Source: Mytilus galloprovincialis
Taxonomy: Eukaryota > Mollusca > Bivalvia > Mytilida > Mytilidae
Direction: 5' to 3'
DNA length: 64,000 nt
Assembly: GCF_965363235.1 (NCBI RefSeq)
Contig: NC_134851.1
Span: 24,415,847 to 24,479,846, forward strand
Part shown: piece by piece, positions 58,401 to 64,000 of the stretch
Position numbering within the stretch: the stretch's first letter is position 1
Layout of the letters: every line of letters begins with the position of its first letter
Made by a program: the position numbers and the translations under genes
The notes under the pieces: generated by a model
Told to the model about the DNA's origin: nothing
The model's input: only the letters and a program-made list of their open reading frames with translations
Databases searched by the model: none

Positions 58401-59275
58401 TTTATCATTTTGGGGCTGTGCCCCAAAATATACAATCTTGCCAATATCAAATCTATACACATTTCATAGAAATAAAGTGGGAAAAAGAGAATAAAATAGA
58501 TTTTCTCTTTTTTAAATAGAAATCGTTTTAGGTGTTTTCTTACATCTTATATTGTTTTCATTTTCATAGTAATACAACAATGCTGATCGATTAATTCGTT
58601 GCAACATAGTCGTCCTCAAATTTAAGTAAAAACAAAAATACCGAATTCCGAAAAAAAAACCAAAACGGAAGGTCTGTAATTAAACGGCTAATTAAAAAAA
58701 CTCAAACAAATTAAAAGTAATGGATAGCAACTGTCATATTTCTGACTTGGTACGGGCCTTTTTTTATGTAAAAAATGGTAAAGTACTCCTCGGTTTATAG
58801 CTAATGAATGAGAAAACGATGGAAAGACACACAAGGATATACAAGAGTCATGGAAAAAAAACTTAATACATAGCAATGCGGAGCCCACCACAGACCTTGT
58901 GTACCTTGAAAGATTTAGCAGATTCTAGTTCACACGGAGCACCCGTCGTTTTACTCATGTAAGTACACATTCGGTCATAAATAGTCGATAGACAATTTCG
59001 ACCATTTGACTCTCTTTAAATTTTGGTTAATAATAAAATAAAATTTGTAATTCAAAAGCAATAACTCCTGGTAGGAGTCAACTTTTTAATTCAACCATCT
59101 TGCTATTTTTGCAGATTATTTTTTTTTAGTTTCGGGCAATTTTTATGGTTGATGATAGAAGACATTGATGCTCGTTTGAACTGACCTTATAATGCTCTGA
59201 TGTATAACTCGTTCCATTGCTGTGATTACTATGTGTCGTTGTATTGTTATGAAATTCCATATTGTAACTTGTTTT
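37249..59275 (-). CDS. Class A (rhodopsin-family) peptide-type GPCR, six coding exons
   Basis: Seen: coding exons at 59260-59186, 41552-41420, 41024-40702, 39808-39673, 38252-38166 and 37484-37249 (complement), all bounded by AG/GT sites. Intron phases are 0, 1, 0, 1, 1 and the sum is 990 bp (329 aa plus stop). Landmarks: sequons at N5, N6, N12 and N15; N43 in helix 1; NLAISD (D70) in helix 2; C96 and C169 as the helix 3/loop 2 disulfide pair; D121-R122-L123 in place of DRY; W148 in helix 4; P191 in helix 5; CWTP (P259) in helix 6; NPLVF (P293) in helix 7; a basic helix 8. Family knowledge: the loop 1/helix 2 stretch RKKKTRMGFFVSNLAISD resembles neuropeptide S, CCAP and vasopressin-type receptors. 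Inference: plasma-membrane receptor for a neuropeptide, coupling to G proteins. The ligand is unknown. Exon 1 is assigned by phase and sequons across a 17.6-kb intron, so it is the least certain part. Confidence 0.85.
37795..37905 (+). repeat. Dispersed repeat fragment
   Basis: 'gccacgagcatcactgaaga', 'gacatgtattgtcgaaatgc' and 'gcatctggtgcaggaaaatt'. I remember this wording as a common bivalve repeat. It lies in GPCR intron 5. Confidence 0.5.
38166..38252 (-). CDS. GPCR exon 5: end of loop 3 and start of helix 6
   Basis: A small 78 or 87 bp exon. Two AG acceptors nine bases apart (exon start 38252 or 38243) are both in frame and differ only by three residues. The upstream one has the better T-rich tract. 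The donor GTAAGT follows 38166. It encodes DEILPKDRVISNAKIKIIK then LLLVVVC, matching the conserved basic-to-helix-6 transition (xAKxKxxK) of class A receptors. The split codon G|TT joins to exon 6. Confidence 0.87.
38410..38990 (+). repeat. Family R, tandem copies, about 370-bp period
   Basis: 'cctcaggcatagattatctt' starts units at about 38411 and 38782. Each runs through 'tttggtcctcaatgctt', 'gagcgtcact' and 'gacgaaacgcgcgt' to 'tagtcct.gtatctatgatg'. The first unit also holds 'gccactgctggtggagattt' and 'tcagcactttttgtgctgac'. Located in GPCR intron 4. Confidence 0.75.
39673..39808 (-). CDS. GPCR exon 4: helix 5 and third intracellular loop
   Basis: The acceptor CTTTCATTCAG precedes 39808 and the donor G|GTAATA follows 39673. 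The exon is 136 bp, in at phase 0 and out at phase 1. It encodes AMIYIDATIIIL then Pro191 and a run of Ile/Val ending CYTGIIITI (helix 5), followed by the basic loop RRREKRGFIPANRSDT. An apparent open frame continuing above 39808 is intron read-through. Confidence 0.88.
40165..40275 (+). repeat. Diverged PLE pseudo-LTR fragment
   Basis: 'gtgatgtgtgtacttatatt', 'tgtctgtttggcttttcttt' and 'tttagccatgacgttt' are the reverse complement of the pseudo-LTR segment at 25870-25940. Located in GPCR intron 3. Confidence 0.5.
40702..41024 (-). CDS. GPCR exon 3: helix 2 end to second extracellular loop
   Basis: The acceptor TTTTGCAG lies before 41024 and a strong GTGAGT donor follows 40702. It encodes the rest of helix 2 (DLCLGLFYVF), loop 1 with W91, helix 3 beginning at Cys96 and ending SIDRLYVIVRPLS, the basic loop 2, helix 4 with Trp148, and the second extracellular loop with Cys169. 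The exon is 323 bp, 2 + 107 codons, so it leaves phase 0. This is the most diagnostic exon for the class A assignment. Confidence 0.93.
41420..41552 (-). CDS. GPCR exon 2: helix 1 to start of helix 2
   Basis: The acceptor TTTTGTAG lies just upstream of 41552, and the donor G|GTATTC follows 41420. Forty-four codons plus one base encode helix 1 (WISFVIFLGI then FNSLVIVLLL, with the conserved Asn), the basic loop SRKKKTR, and the helix 2 start up to NLAIS. The split codon G|AT restores Asp of the canonical NLAxxD motif when joined to the next exon, which strongly supports this junction. The GTG at 41552 is the first exon codon (Val), not a start. Confidence 0.9.
41595..41745 (+). repeat. Minisatellite, about 20-bp unit
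   Basis: Seven or so imperfect units of ACACATATTACGTAGGTAAT lie just upstream of GPCR exon 2, in intron 1. Confidence 0.75.
41746..42576. other. GPCR intron 1 sequence, no other feature
   Basis: AT-rich intronic DNA between the minisatellite and the inverted-repeat block. Confidence 0.4.
42577..44742 (+). repeat. Left arm of the large inverted repeat
   Basis: It starts AACGATTTCTATTTGAAAAA, has two tandem blocks with TTTTGGGGC...GCCCCAAAA hairpins (42675-42770 and 42850-42960), then 'gactgaaggaagaatg'-matching sequence, a family M-like piece (43290-43450) and 'gataccaccgcagag'-type sequence near 44120, ending near 'cagactgtctatgatt'. Relative to the right arm it lacks about 100 bp near 43575 and has extra sequence at 44150-44270. 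Confidence 0.8.
44743..46114. other. Block interior, no gene recognised
   Basis: AT-rich; no coding signal supported. Confidence 0.35.
46115..46445 (+). repeat. SINE-like element sharing a 3' end with 30181-30610
   Basis: It has a GC-richer body ('gtctcccgttccgacagtta', 'ttgccgtgcgggacagtgta', 'caacgtccggtgggaatgat') and ends 'aatatttgccactggacgta' plus 'aagcaaacaacaattgatca', the same terminal words as the insertion at 30181-30610. The bodies are different. Confidence 0.55.
46446..47089. other. Block interior, no gene recognised
   Basis: AT-rich. The tail-like words 'gcggcgtaaaacaaccaaca' followed by 'atcaatcaac' lie at 46642-46672. Confidence 0.35.
47090..47475 (+). repeat. Tandem repeat, two units of about 185 bp
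   Basis: 'tcaaacttgatctgtat' begins blocks near 47178 and 47352. Each has 'taagcattgtgtata'/'tagcattgtgtata', 'attacaattggttg' and 'agagaa(c/t)(g/a)gaaacga'. Confidence 0.65.
47893..49847. mobile_element. TIR-ended repeat with internal tandem units, split by a nested element
   Basis: It is bounded by TAGTCCCCTACCG and its inverted copy CGGTAGGGGACTA. The right part holds three units of about 150-170 bp with 'ttctaagtccaaggaccata' and 'atatcttcaagcatgac', and a GGACGGAC-type tail before 'ccccagtcgacttcgtcggt'. It is interrupted at 47986-49254. No coding sequence; no clear target duplication. Confidence 0.6.
47986..49254. mobile_element. GGCGG-ended DNA element nested in the previous one
   Basis: The left end CAGTGGCGGATTTACCGGGG and the reversed right end ACAGGGGCGGATCCAGAACC match the GTGGCGGATC termini widespread in invertebrate non-autonomous elements. 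AATAT flanks both sides (47981-47985 and 49255-49259), and the host repeat reads through when the insert is ignored. It contains a SINE-like tail in reverse at 48955-49020. No transposase. Confidence 0.65.
49848..50769. other. Block interior, no gene recognised
   Basis: AT-rich with A/T runs; no supported feature. Confidence 0.35.
50770..51222 (+). repeat. PLE 3'-tail copy, 5'-truncated
   Basis: Closely follows 20945-21395: 'catcggactcggacttctct', 'gtgcgtattgttatgcgttt', 'cctgtcccaagtcaggagac', 'taggggccagctgaaggaca', 'tggtcgggttgttgtcactt', ending 'ccccatttcctttcttaatt'. Confidence 0.8.
51223..53694. other. Block interior, no gene recognised
   Basis: AT-rich. Positions 51757-51805 carry 'gaaatatttgccactaaaca' and 'ttaagcaatcaacaaacaat', a diverged SINE-type tail. 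Confidence 0.4.
53701..53835. mobile_element. Foldback element, 135 bp, with 6-bp target duplication
   Basis: GCACAGGCACTCGTCT is inverted at the two ends, continuing through A8-9, TCC and TATACCTTTATATAACATGT. One arm has a partial internal duplication. TTCATA flanks both ends (53695-53700 and 53836-53841). Confidence 0.78.
53855..54115 (-). repeat. Family M copy, minus orientation
   Basis: 'gaagatgtggtgtgagcgcc', 'gtaaaccattataggtcaat', 'gtgtaaaaccatttaaacgg', 'accaacggtctaatctatat' and 'aaacaaacgacaactaatgt', the reverse complement of the 3345-3895 copy. Confidence 0.75.
54700..56013 (-). pseudogene. Penelope-like RT fragment, same family as 18768-21395
   Basis: On the minus strand: MKVPAMYWLPKLHKKTFKFR, FISASSKCSTT, SVDSYDLSTLYTALPHNLIK (A motif) and a B-motif region ending LTAPLIADLFL. 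Further down comes CIKLIKNGISHPKFDGNIVL, matching LIRSGISHPIFDGNIL of the plus-strand copy. Upstream nuclease and pseudo-LTRs are absent; several breaks. Confidence 0.85.
56030..56290 (+). other. Unexplained GC-richer island
   Basis: An 80-codon open frame (56040-56282) lies in a stretch richer in G/C and C/H codons than its surroundings. I recognise no protein family and no repeat copy of it in this window. It may be the edge of another element into which the adjacent PLE fragment inserted. Confidence 0.3.
56461..58524 (-). repeat. Right arm of the large inverted repeat
   Basis: Reverse complement of the left arm over its whole length: 'atagacagtctgtcaatagc' at the inner end, 'cgacctctgcggtcgtatca' near 56818, 'aactagagccgaatatggga' near 57330, 'agacaactactagtatctaa' near 57692 and the GGGGC hairpin blocks at 58125-58435, ending in AAATAGAAATCGTT. 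Its frame at 57943-58293 matches the minus-strand frame at 42775-43014 because both are the same repeat. Confidence 0.8.
58525..59185. other. GPCR intron 1, exon-proximal part
   Basis: Intronic AT-rich DNA. Positions 58890-59010 ('cagattctagttcacacgga', 'gcacccgtcgttttactcat', 'cattcggtcataaatagtcg') resemble the end of the PLE pseudo-LTR in diverged form. Confidence 0.45.
59186..59275 (-). CDS. GPCR exon 1: extracellular N-terminus
   Basis: A long T-tract ending in ACAG precedes 59275, so an upstream 5' UTR exon is likely outside what I can identify. ATG is at 59260-59258 and the coding part is exactly 25 codons, ending AAG before a GTCAGT donor at 59185 (phase 0). The peptide is rich in Asn, Thr, Ser and His with four N-x-S/T sequons and has no obvious signal peptide, typical of class A GPCR N-termini. 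It joins in frame to the phase-0 acceptor at 41553. Assignment to this receptor is inference from phase, strand and character; no other exon in the window competes for it. Confidence 0.7.
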
Positions 59276-61278
59276 CTGTAAAAAAAAAAAAAATGTTATG
59301 TAATGGGCTTTTTTTAATGATGACGACACAGTATAATGACGTCCTTACAACAAAAACTACATGAATTCCGACATTAAGATGCCTTGTTAATCTTGTTGTA
59401 CATTCCTTAGATTTGCATGCTTGGAGGTAAGACATTGATATCGACAGACTTAAGATACCCTTAGATATATATCAATACAAATAAAACACGTATAGATAGA
59501 GAGTTTCATCACATTTTACAGAACTAGTATCTGCTGACTTGCATTTACCAAAGAATGTATAAATTATACTTTTGAAATTCATTTTATATATTAACCTGGA
59601 TCTAGTTTTACAGAAGATATTACCAATTGGTTGTTAGTCATAAACATTCAGTAATCTTAAGATACATTTTATCAATTTTGTAAGGTTTATTGGGAAACGC
59701 AGCTTGATGATAGTCATTTTTAGCCATGTCGTTTTAAGTCAATTTCCAACTTCTAAATTTCAATGTCCCTCTGGTATCTTTCCCCTCTCTTTTACATGTT
59801 TGAGGAGTTTTGTGATACACGAATTGCTTACAAACACAAAATAGCTGGATAACAATAGACTTATTCATTATGAAAAAGACTAATCAAATACAATGTGAAC
59901 AAGTCTTTATTTTTTTTTAAATGCAAAAGCTGTGATTGGCGACACTCTAAACAAAATTTGCATCCCAAATGGTCTTGAACTTCCATTTTGTTTCTGTCTG
60001 TTACCTTTTTTTTATTTGATCGTCAGTGGTCAGTCTTTTAAAAACAAAACGCAAGCCTGGAGTACTTACATAAAATACAGACATCTTTGATGAGTTTATT
60101 TCAATTTCTTTATAAAAGAGTACTGTACCATGGAGGCACGAACTTGTTATCATATTATTTTTAATTTAACCGAAATATTCCAGAGAATGCAAAACGGCAA
60201 AGATATGATTTATTTTCAGTTTAATTAATAAAAGTGAACAAATCAGTAACGTGATGTTTTTTTATACATCGGACAGATTTAAAACAGATGTAATGAAAAT
60301 AATTGCTTTTTCTTTTTGTTTCACGCTACTTTTGCTAAAGTGACGACTGTAAACAATAAAGATGAAACATGATCCTTTCTTATTCATAGATGTCATCCGA
60401 ATGAAACATCTTCGAACGGAAAATAACTTTGAAGTAAAATAGAAAGTCACTGAATAAAACCCAATCACGAAACATTCTTCGATAAATGCAACAAACGTAA
60501 ATGAGGGGAGTCTACAATTGTATTGCCCTTAACATGTGTTATCGCTAATGCTCGTTATAGCAGATTTCATATGGGGTTCATGACCTCAGGTTTACTATAA
60601 ATTGTAAGGTCATCGGTTAATATAATTTTGATTCTTGCTCATTGTTATACGAAACTTAGCAAGGAAAGTCCCACGATACATTTGTTATACAGCTGACATA
60701 AATCTAATAAAAAAAGTCTTACGGTAAGCAACCACTCGGTAAATCAGCATATTTTTGAGAACTATTTATTTAAGAGAACTTTGTTAACACCGCATGTACC
60801 GCTGATACCGTCAAATTATGATTTTAAAAGAATCAAGTATTCTTACTTCTTAGTAATCTTAGTACTATAACATTTATACATGATGCTCAATTAAAAACAC
60901 GTAGAAAGCAAAACAGTCTACTAAGTAATAGGGCACAGAATGTTAAGAACAAAAGAAATTAGAAAAGGTTAAATACAAGACATCTGTAAACACATTCAAC
61001 AAAATGAAAGAATCCAGGTTTATACAGAACCCTACTGATAGCAAACACAATTGTCTGTTTTTTAAATATCCAGTTTACAATTAGTCTAGGAAATGAACAT
61101 TAAAACGAGCTTTTTTAGAACTAATGTGCTTCAGATCAAATACCGTTATGTAACAATATTCCTTTGTTCCTCATTTGATACGACGATAACCATTACAAAT
61201 TAACGGACAGAATCGGTATGCTAAACCTAGTAAACTTAGTTATAATTTTTTTTCAATTTGCACCTTTTAATCTTTTAA
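59276..61278. other. No gene recognised
   Basis: AT-rich sequence upstream of GPCR exon 1. A 5' UTR exon or promoter may lie here, but I cannot identify one. Positions 60010-60085 hold a weak family R end. Confidence 0.4.
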
Positions 61279-61843
61279 GGGGCTCCTGGGTATAAATCTT
61301 TTTTTTTTTCTAATATAGGATTTCGCTAAGACCTTTTATAAATAAACTTTATCATATACTTAAAAGAAAAATGAAATAAAAAAAATGGGGTCACCGTTCA
61401 TTTAAGCTCACAATCTGCCTCCGGAAGAAGAATACATTTTTATTAATGTCCTTTTTTTCTGTTGAACTAATCGGAGAAATATTGGTAATATCGAAATAAA
61501 AAAGAATAACCTAATTACAGAAATCGCTTAAATTTTACAATTTTTTAGTTTATGTACAGCTTATTTGAAAACAATAATAAAAAAATATAGGTCACCGATG
61601 AGTTAAAAAAGATATTTCAAATTTAATGCCAAAAAATGGCATTTTTGCACCAAAGTGAGATAATTTGGAGCTTTTTCAATATATAAACATTTAAAAAGTC
61701 ATCTGGGGCCAAACCAAATCGATTTGTTGGGTTGATTTTTGTACCATATCATAAAGTAATAACTAATAGTGTAATAAATAAAATTTGTAATGAAAAAATA
61801 AAGGTTTAATTTTTTGCTGAAATTTTTGTACCAACGAACCACC
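61279..61843. mobile_element. Possible TTAA-flanked non-autonomous element
   Basis: TTAA occurs at 61275-61278 and 61844-61847. The left end GGGGCTCCTGGGTATAAATC and the reversed right end GGTGGTTCGTTGGTACAAAA are similar but not identical. This would fit a piggyBac- or Kolobok-type MITE, but TTAA is frequent in such AT-rich DNA. Confidence 0.4.
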
Positions 61844-61904
61844 TTAAATGATACGGCTCAGACTTGATTAACAATGGTTTATGGCTTTTATAGATACACG
61901 GACT

Positions 61905-62065
61905 CATTAGTATCATTCTTCTAGATCCTGCTACACATGTGGCATCCGTCATTTTACTATGATAGTATAAACCCGGTTACCTTACTTATTTGGTGGGTGA
62001 CATTCGTAAAAAGGGAACAGGTGTGTTATGACGACACGAGGAACATATCTGCTCTCATCTGTAAA
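61905..62065 (+). repeat. Diverged PLE pseudo-LTR end
   Basis: 'ctagatcctgctacacatgt', 'ggcatccgtcattttactat', 'aaacccggttaccttactta' and 'gacacgaggaacatatctgc' parallel 26020-26150 of the PLE at 25825-29681. Confidence 0.55.
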
Positions 62066-62940
62066 AAATGTGTTAGAAGCTGACAATAAATCACCGTTAT
62101 AAAATCTAGATGATGTTCTATAAGTATCAGATACATCCATGAATAATTAAGCCCGATTGATTTTATCTAGTGTACAAGATATCATGGGTATTTCAAAATG
62201 GGGAAAATCAATAATTTAGGGTAGAACCTTACCAAAATAGTCAAAACATAGTAATCGTTTTCTTTAAACTATTCACGCCTCTTCAAAACTGATTAACTTG
62301 TCGGTTGATTTTTGTTAACCAACATATTTTTGGTGGATATGTTTAAATATGTTAACTTATATTGGTAATTTCTACATCATTTGATCTTTGGCTGGCTGGA
62401 AAGTTGTCCGATCAGCAATCATCAGGTATGTTATTTATCTATATATAGTGTTGATATTTGTGTTTTCAGCATTACAATAGTTAATCGCTTCCTTGTCGCA
62501 AGTCTTTAAAAGATATCTATTAAAAGTAATCGCCAAAATATAGGAAAACGTGTTATGATTGAATCAATGGTTATATCTTCGAACTAAAAAATAATTATAC
62601 GGCCACATATGTAATCCAAATTGAACATGTATTATATAAAATACAAAGGTAACAAAGAAACAGGCCGGTAACAACCGTTGCCGGATAGTTTTTCTGCACG
62701 AGTAGTCAGGTCAAGGTCCGAGGCGATAAGTTACAGTTTAAACTCCTTTATTTTTTTCATTTCCCTTCAACCGACATTTTTTTCAAGAAAAAAAATCAGG
62801 AATCTTATAATTTGATAAAAAAAAAGAACCATTTCAAGAAAAAGATGAATGTTGTACACATTTAAGACTTTTTAGAATGCAACTTCGTAAAAAAAGTAAT
62901 ATATTAAAGAAATATGTTAGTGGTAAGTAGGATAACGTTC
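62066..62940. other. No gene recognised
   Basis: AT-rich; no supported feature. Confidence 0.35.
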
Positions 62941-62959
62941 AATTTTTATGGATGAAACG

Positions 62960-63236
62960 GAAAGCAGGGAAAAGGGGGGGGGCTCATTAATTTTAAAATA
63001 AACAGGCTGTGATCTTTATTTTCGATGAAAAAATGCAGAATGTGCCATTACATCCCCCCCCCCCTTAAAAAAAATTGTAAAAATCGCGCGTTTGTTGCCA
63101 AATACATGAATTTAACATTCAGTGGTGGGGGTTCTCGGGGGTTGGAACAACCCTTTTTTATGATCAATGGATTTAAATGGGGACATAAAGTCCCCCTCCC
63201 TTATTTGTCCTGGATTTGGACCTGGATCCGCCACTG
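62960..63236. repeat. Right end of a GGCGG-ended element
   Basis: G- and C-runs ('aaaaggggggggg', 'catcccccccccccct') lead to 'ggacctggatccgccactg', the inverted CAGTGGCGGATCCAGG terminus seen at 47986. I did not find the left terminus, so this is a partial copy. Confidence 0.55.
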
Positions 63237-64000
63237 ATATAAAGTCGATAACAATATAAATGTATCAAAAGAATGAATTTCCTACTTCATTAGTGAACGA
63301 AATGTTTATGAAAAAATGGATTTTGTCTTTATATTATATAAATTCAAGAATATACTTTATTTATTTTTTAAATTCATGCTCGTCTCTAGATCTGCAAGTT
63401 TTGATCGGGATTAAACACGTGTTACATTATGATCCAATCGCAGCTTACCGCCCAAAATTGGTGACATACGTTGAATGATTTTCTTCTAGATTTGCTGCTT
63501 ATTTGGACGTGTATTACATGAACACTTTTTGTTTATAGGATCAATCGTGCATTGGTGAGTTGATAGGGATTTTATCTTTTGATAAGATTTGATTTTTATT
63601 TATTTATTTCCTGTCTTATTTTTATTGAAATATACACGTCAGTATCATCATTTCTTTACTCTAAGTGTTGTCCAAAATACTATTCATGTCCATATATTGA
63701 AGAAAACATTTATTGACCGAATATTTTGCTTCATAAAAGGGGCGGTATGTTCTTTTTTGAGTATATTAACTATAATATACTTTTCAACGCTATCATCCAA
63801 ATGTTTTTGTTTAAATTAGCACTATTTACGGTATTCGGAAAATCAGGAATCATGCAAAACAGTAACTTGTCACCTGCTTGACCATAATAATTTTTTTCTC
63901 GTAAAATTTGGGATCAAAATATCTTTTTTAGGAGAATCCATACCCCCCACCCTTTGAAGTTAAATGTCTAATCCCTTAGTGTACTGATATGAGTAGTATT
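63237..64000. other. No gene recognised
   Basis: AT-rich to the window end; short frames look random. Confidence 0.35.

Larger units (their letters stand above)
42577..58524. mobile_element. 16-kb block bounded by 2.1-kb inverted repeats, inside GPCR intron 1
   Basis: The left arm (42577-44742) and right arm (56461-58524) are inverted copies with high visible identity plus several indels. Homology stops abruptly at both outer ends (AACGATTTCTATTT against its reverse). The outer flanks are TTAG on both sides, a possible 4-bp target duplication. No transposase, integrase, polymerase or capsid-type gene is visible in the 11.7-kb interior, which carries other repeats. It could be a giant non-autonomous TIR element or two inverted copies of one repeat. 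The family is not assigned. Confidence 0.6.

Noticed and set aside
42577-58524. Polinton-type element, suggested by size and terminal inverted repeats
   Set aside because: No polymerase, integrase or capsid-type sequence is visible, and the interior is made of other repeats; size and TIRs alone do not support it.

Overview
The window looks like AT-rich, repeat-laden nuclear DNA from a marine bivalve, most likely Mytilus or a close relative. I infer this from remembered bivalve repeat motifs (the 'agacgaaacgcgcgtctggcg' type, the 'ggccagctgaaggacgcc' type, GGAC-rich tails), from abundant Penelope-like retroelements, and from a metazoan intron-split receptor gene. No database search was possible, so the species is an inference.

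One host gene can be read with confidence: a rhodopsin-class (class A) peptide-type GPCR on the minus strand, spanning about 22 kb (59275 to 37249). Its six coding exons have canonical splice sites and compatible phases. They give a complete seven-helix protein of 329 aa (326 aa with an alternative acceptor), with an N-glycosylated N-terminus, DRL in place of DRY, CWTP in helix 6 and NPxxF in helix 7. Helices 1-3 resemble the neuropeptide S / CCAP / vasopressin-type receptor group. Its first coding intron (17.6 kb) holds a 16-kb block bounded by 2.1-kb inverted repeats.

The rest is a layered repeat landscape. 0-6 kb: dispersed repeats, a foldback MITE, a tRNA-like SINE head, a TA-flanked MITE and a minisatellite. 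6.7-9.6 kb: a terminal-inverted-repeat (TIR) element with a pogo/Tigger-like element nested inside. 11.6-12.5 kb: a non-autonomous hAT with an 8-bp target duplication. 14-15 kb: a truncated Penelope-like element (PLE). 15.2-16.1 kb: a dead Tc1-like transposon. 16.6-18.1 kb: GTAAACG-rich tandem repeats. 18.8-21.4 kb: a PLE on the plus strand. 25.8-29.7 kb: the best preserved PLE, with direct pseudo-LTRs and a GIY-YIG nuclease placed before the reverse transcriptase, the permuted order known from Naiad-type PLEs. 30-36.5 kb: PLE 3'-tail fragments, one split by a SINE-like insertion with a 13-bp target duplication, then mostly featureless AT-rich DNA. 37-41.6 kb: GPCR exons 2-6 with repeats between them. 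42.6-58.5 kb: the inverted-repeat block with nested elements. 59.2 kb: GPCR exon 1. 59.3-64 kb: AT-rich sequence with a possible TTAA-flanked element and the end of a GGCGG-type element.

I saw no bacterial genes, CRISPR arrays, rRNA or capsid/envelope-bearing virus-like elements. Gene-free stretches are described as such.
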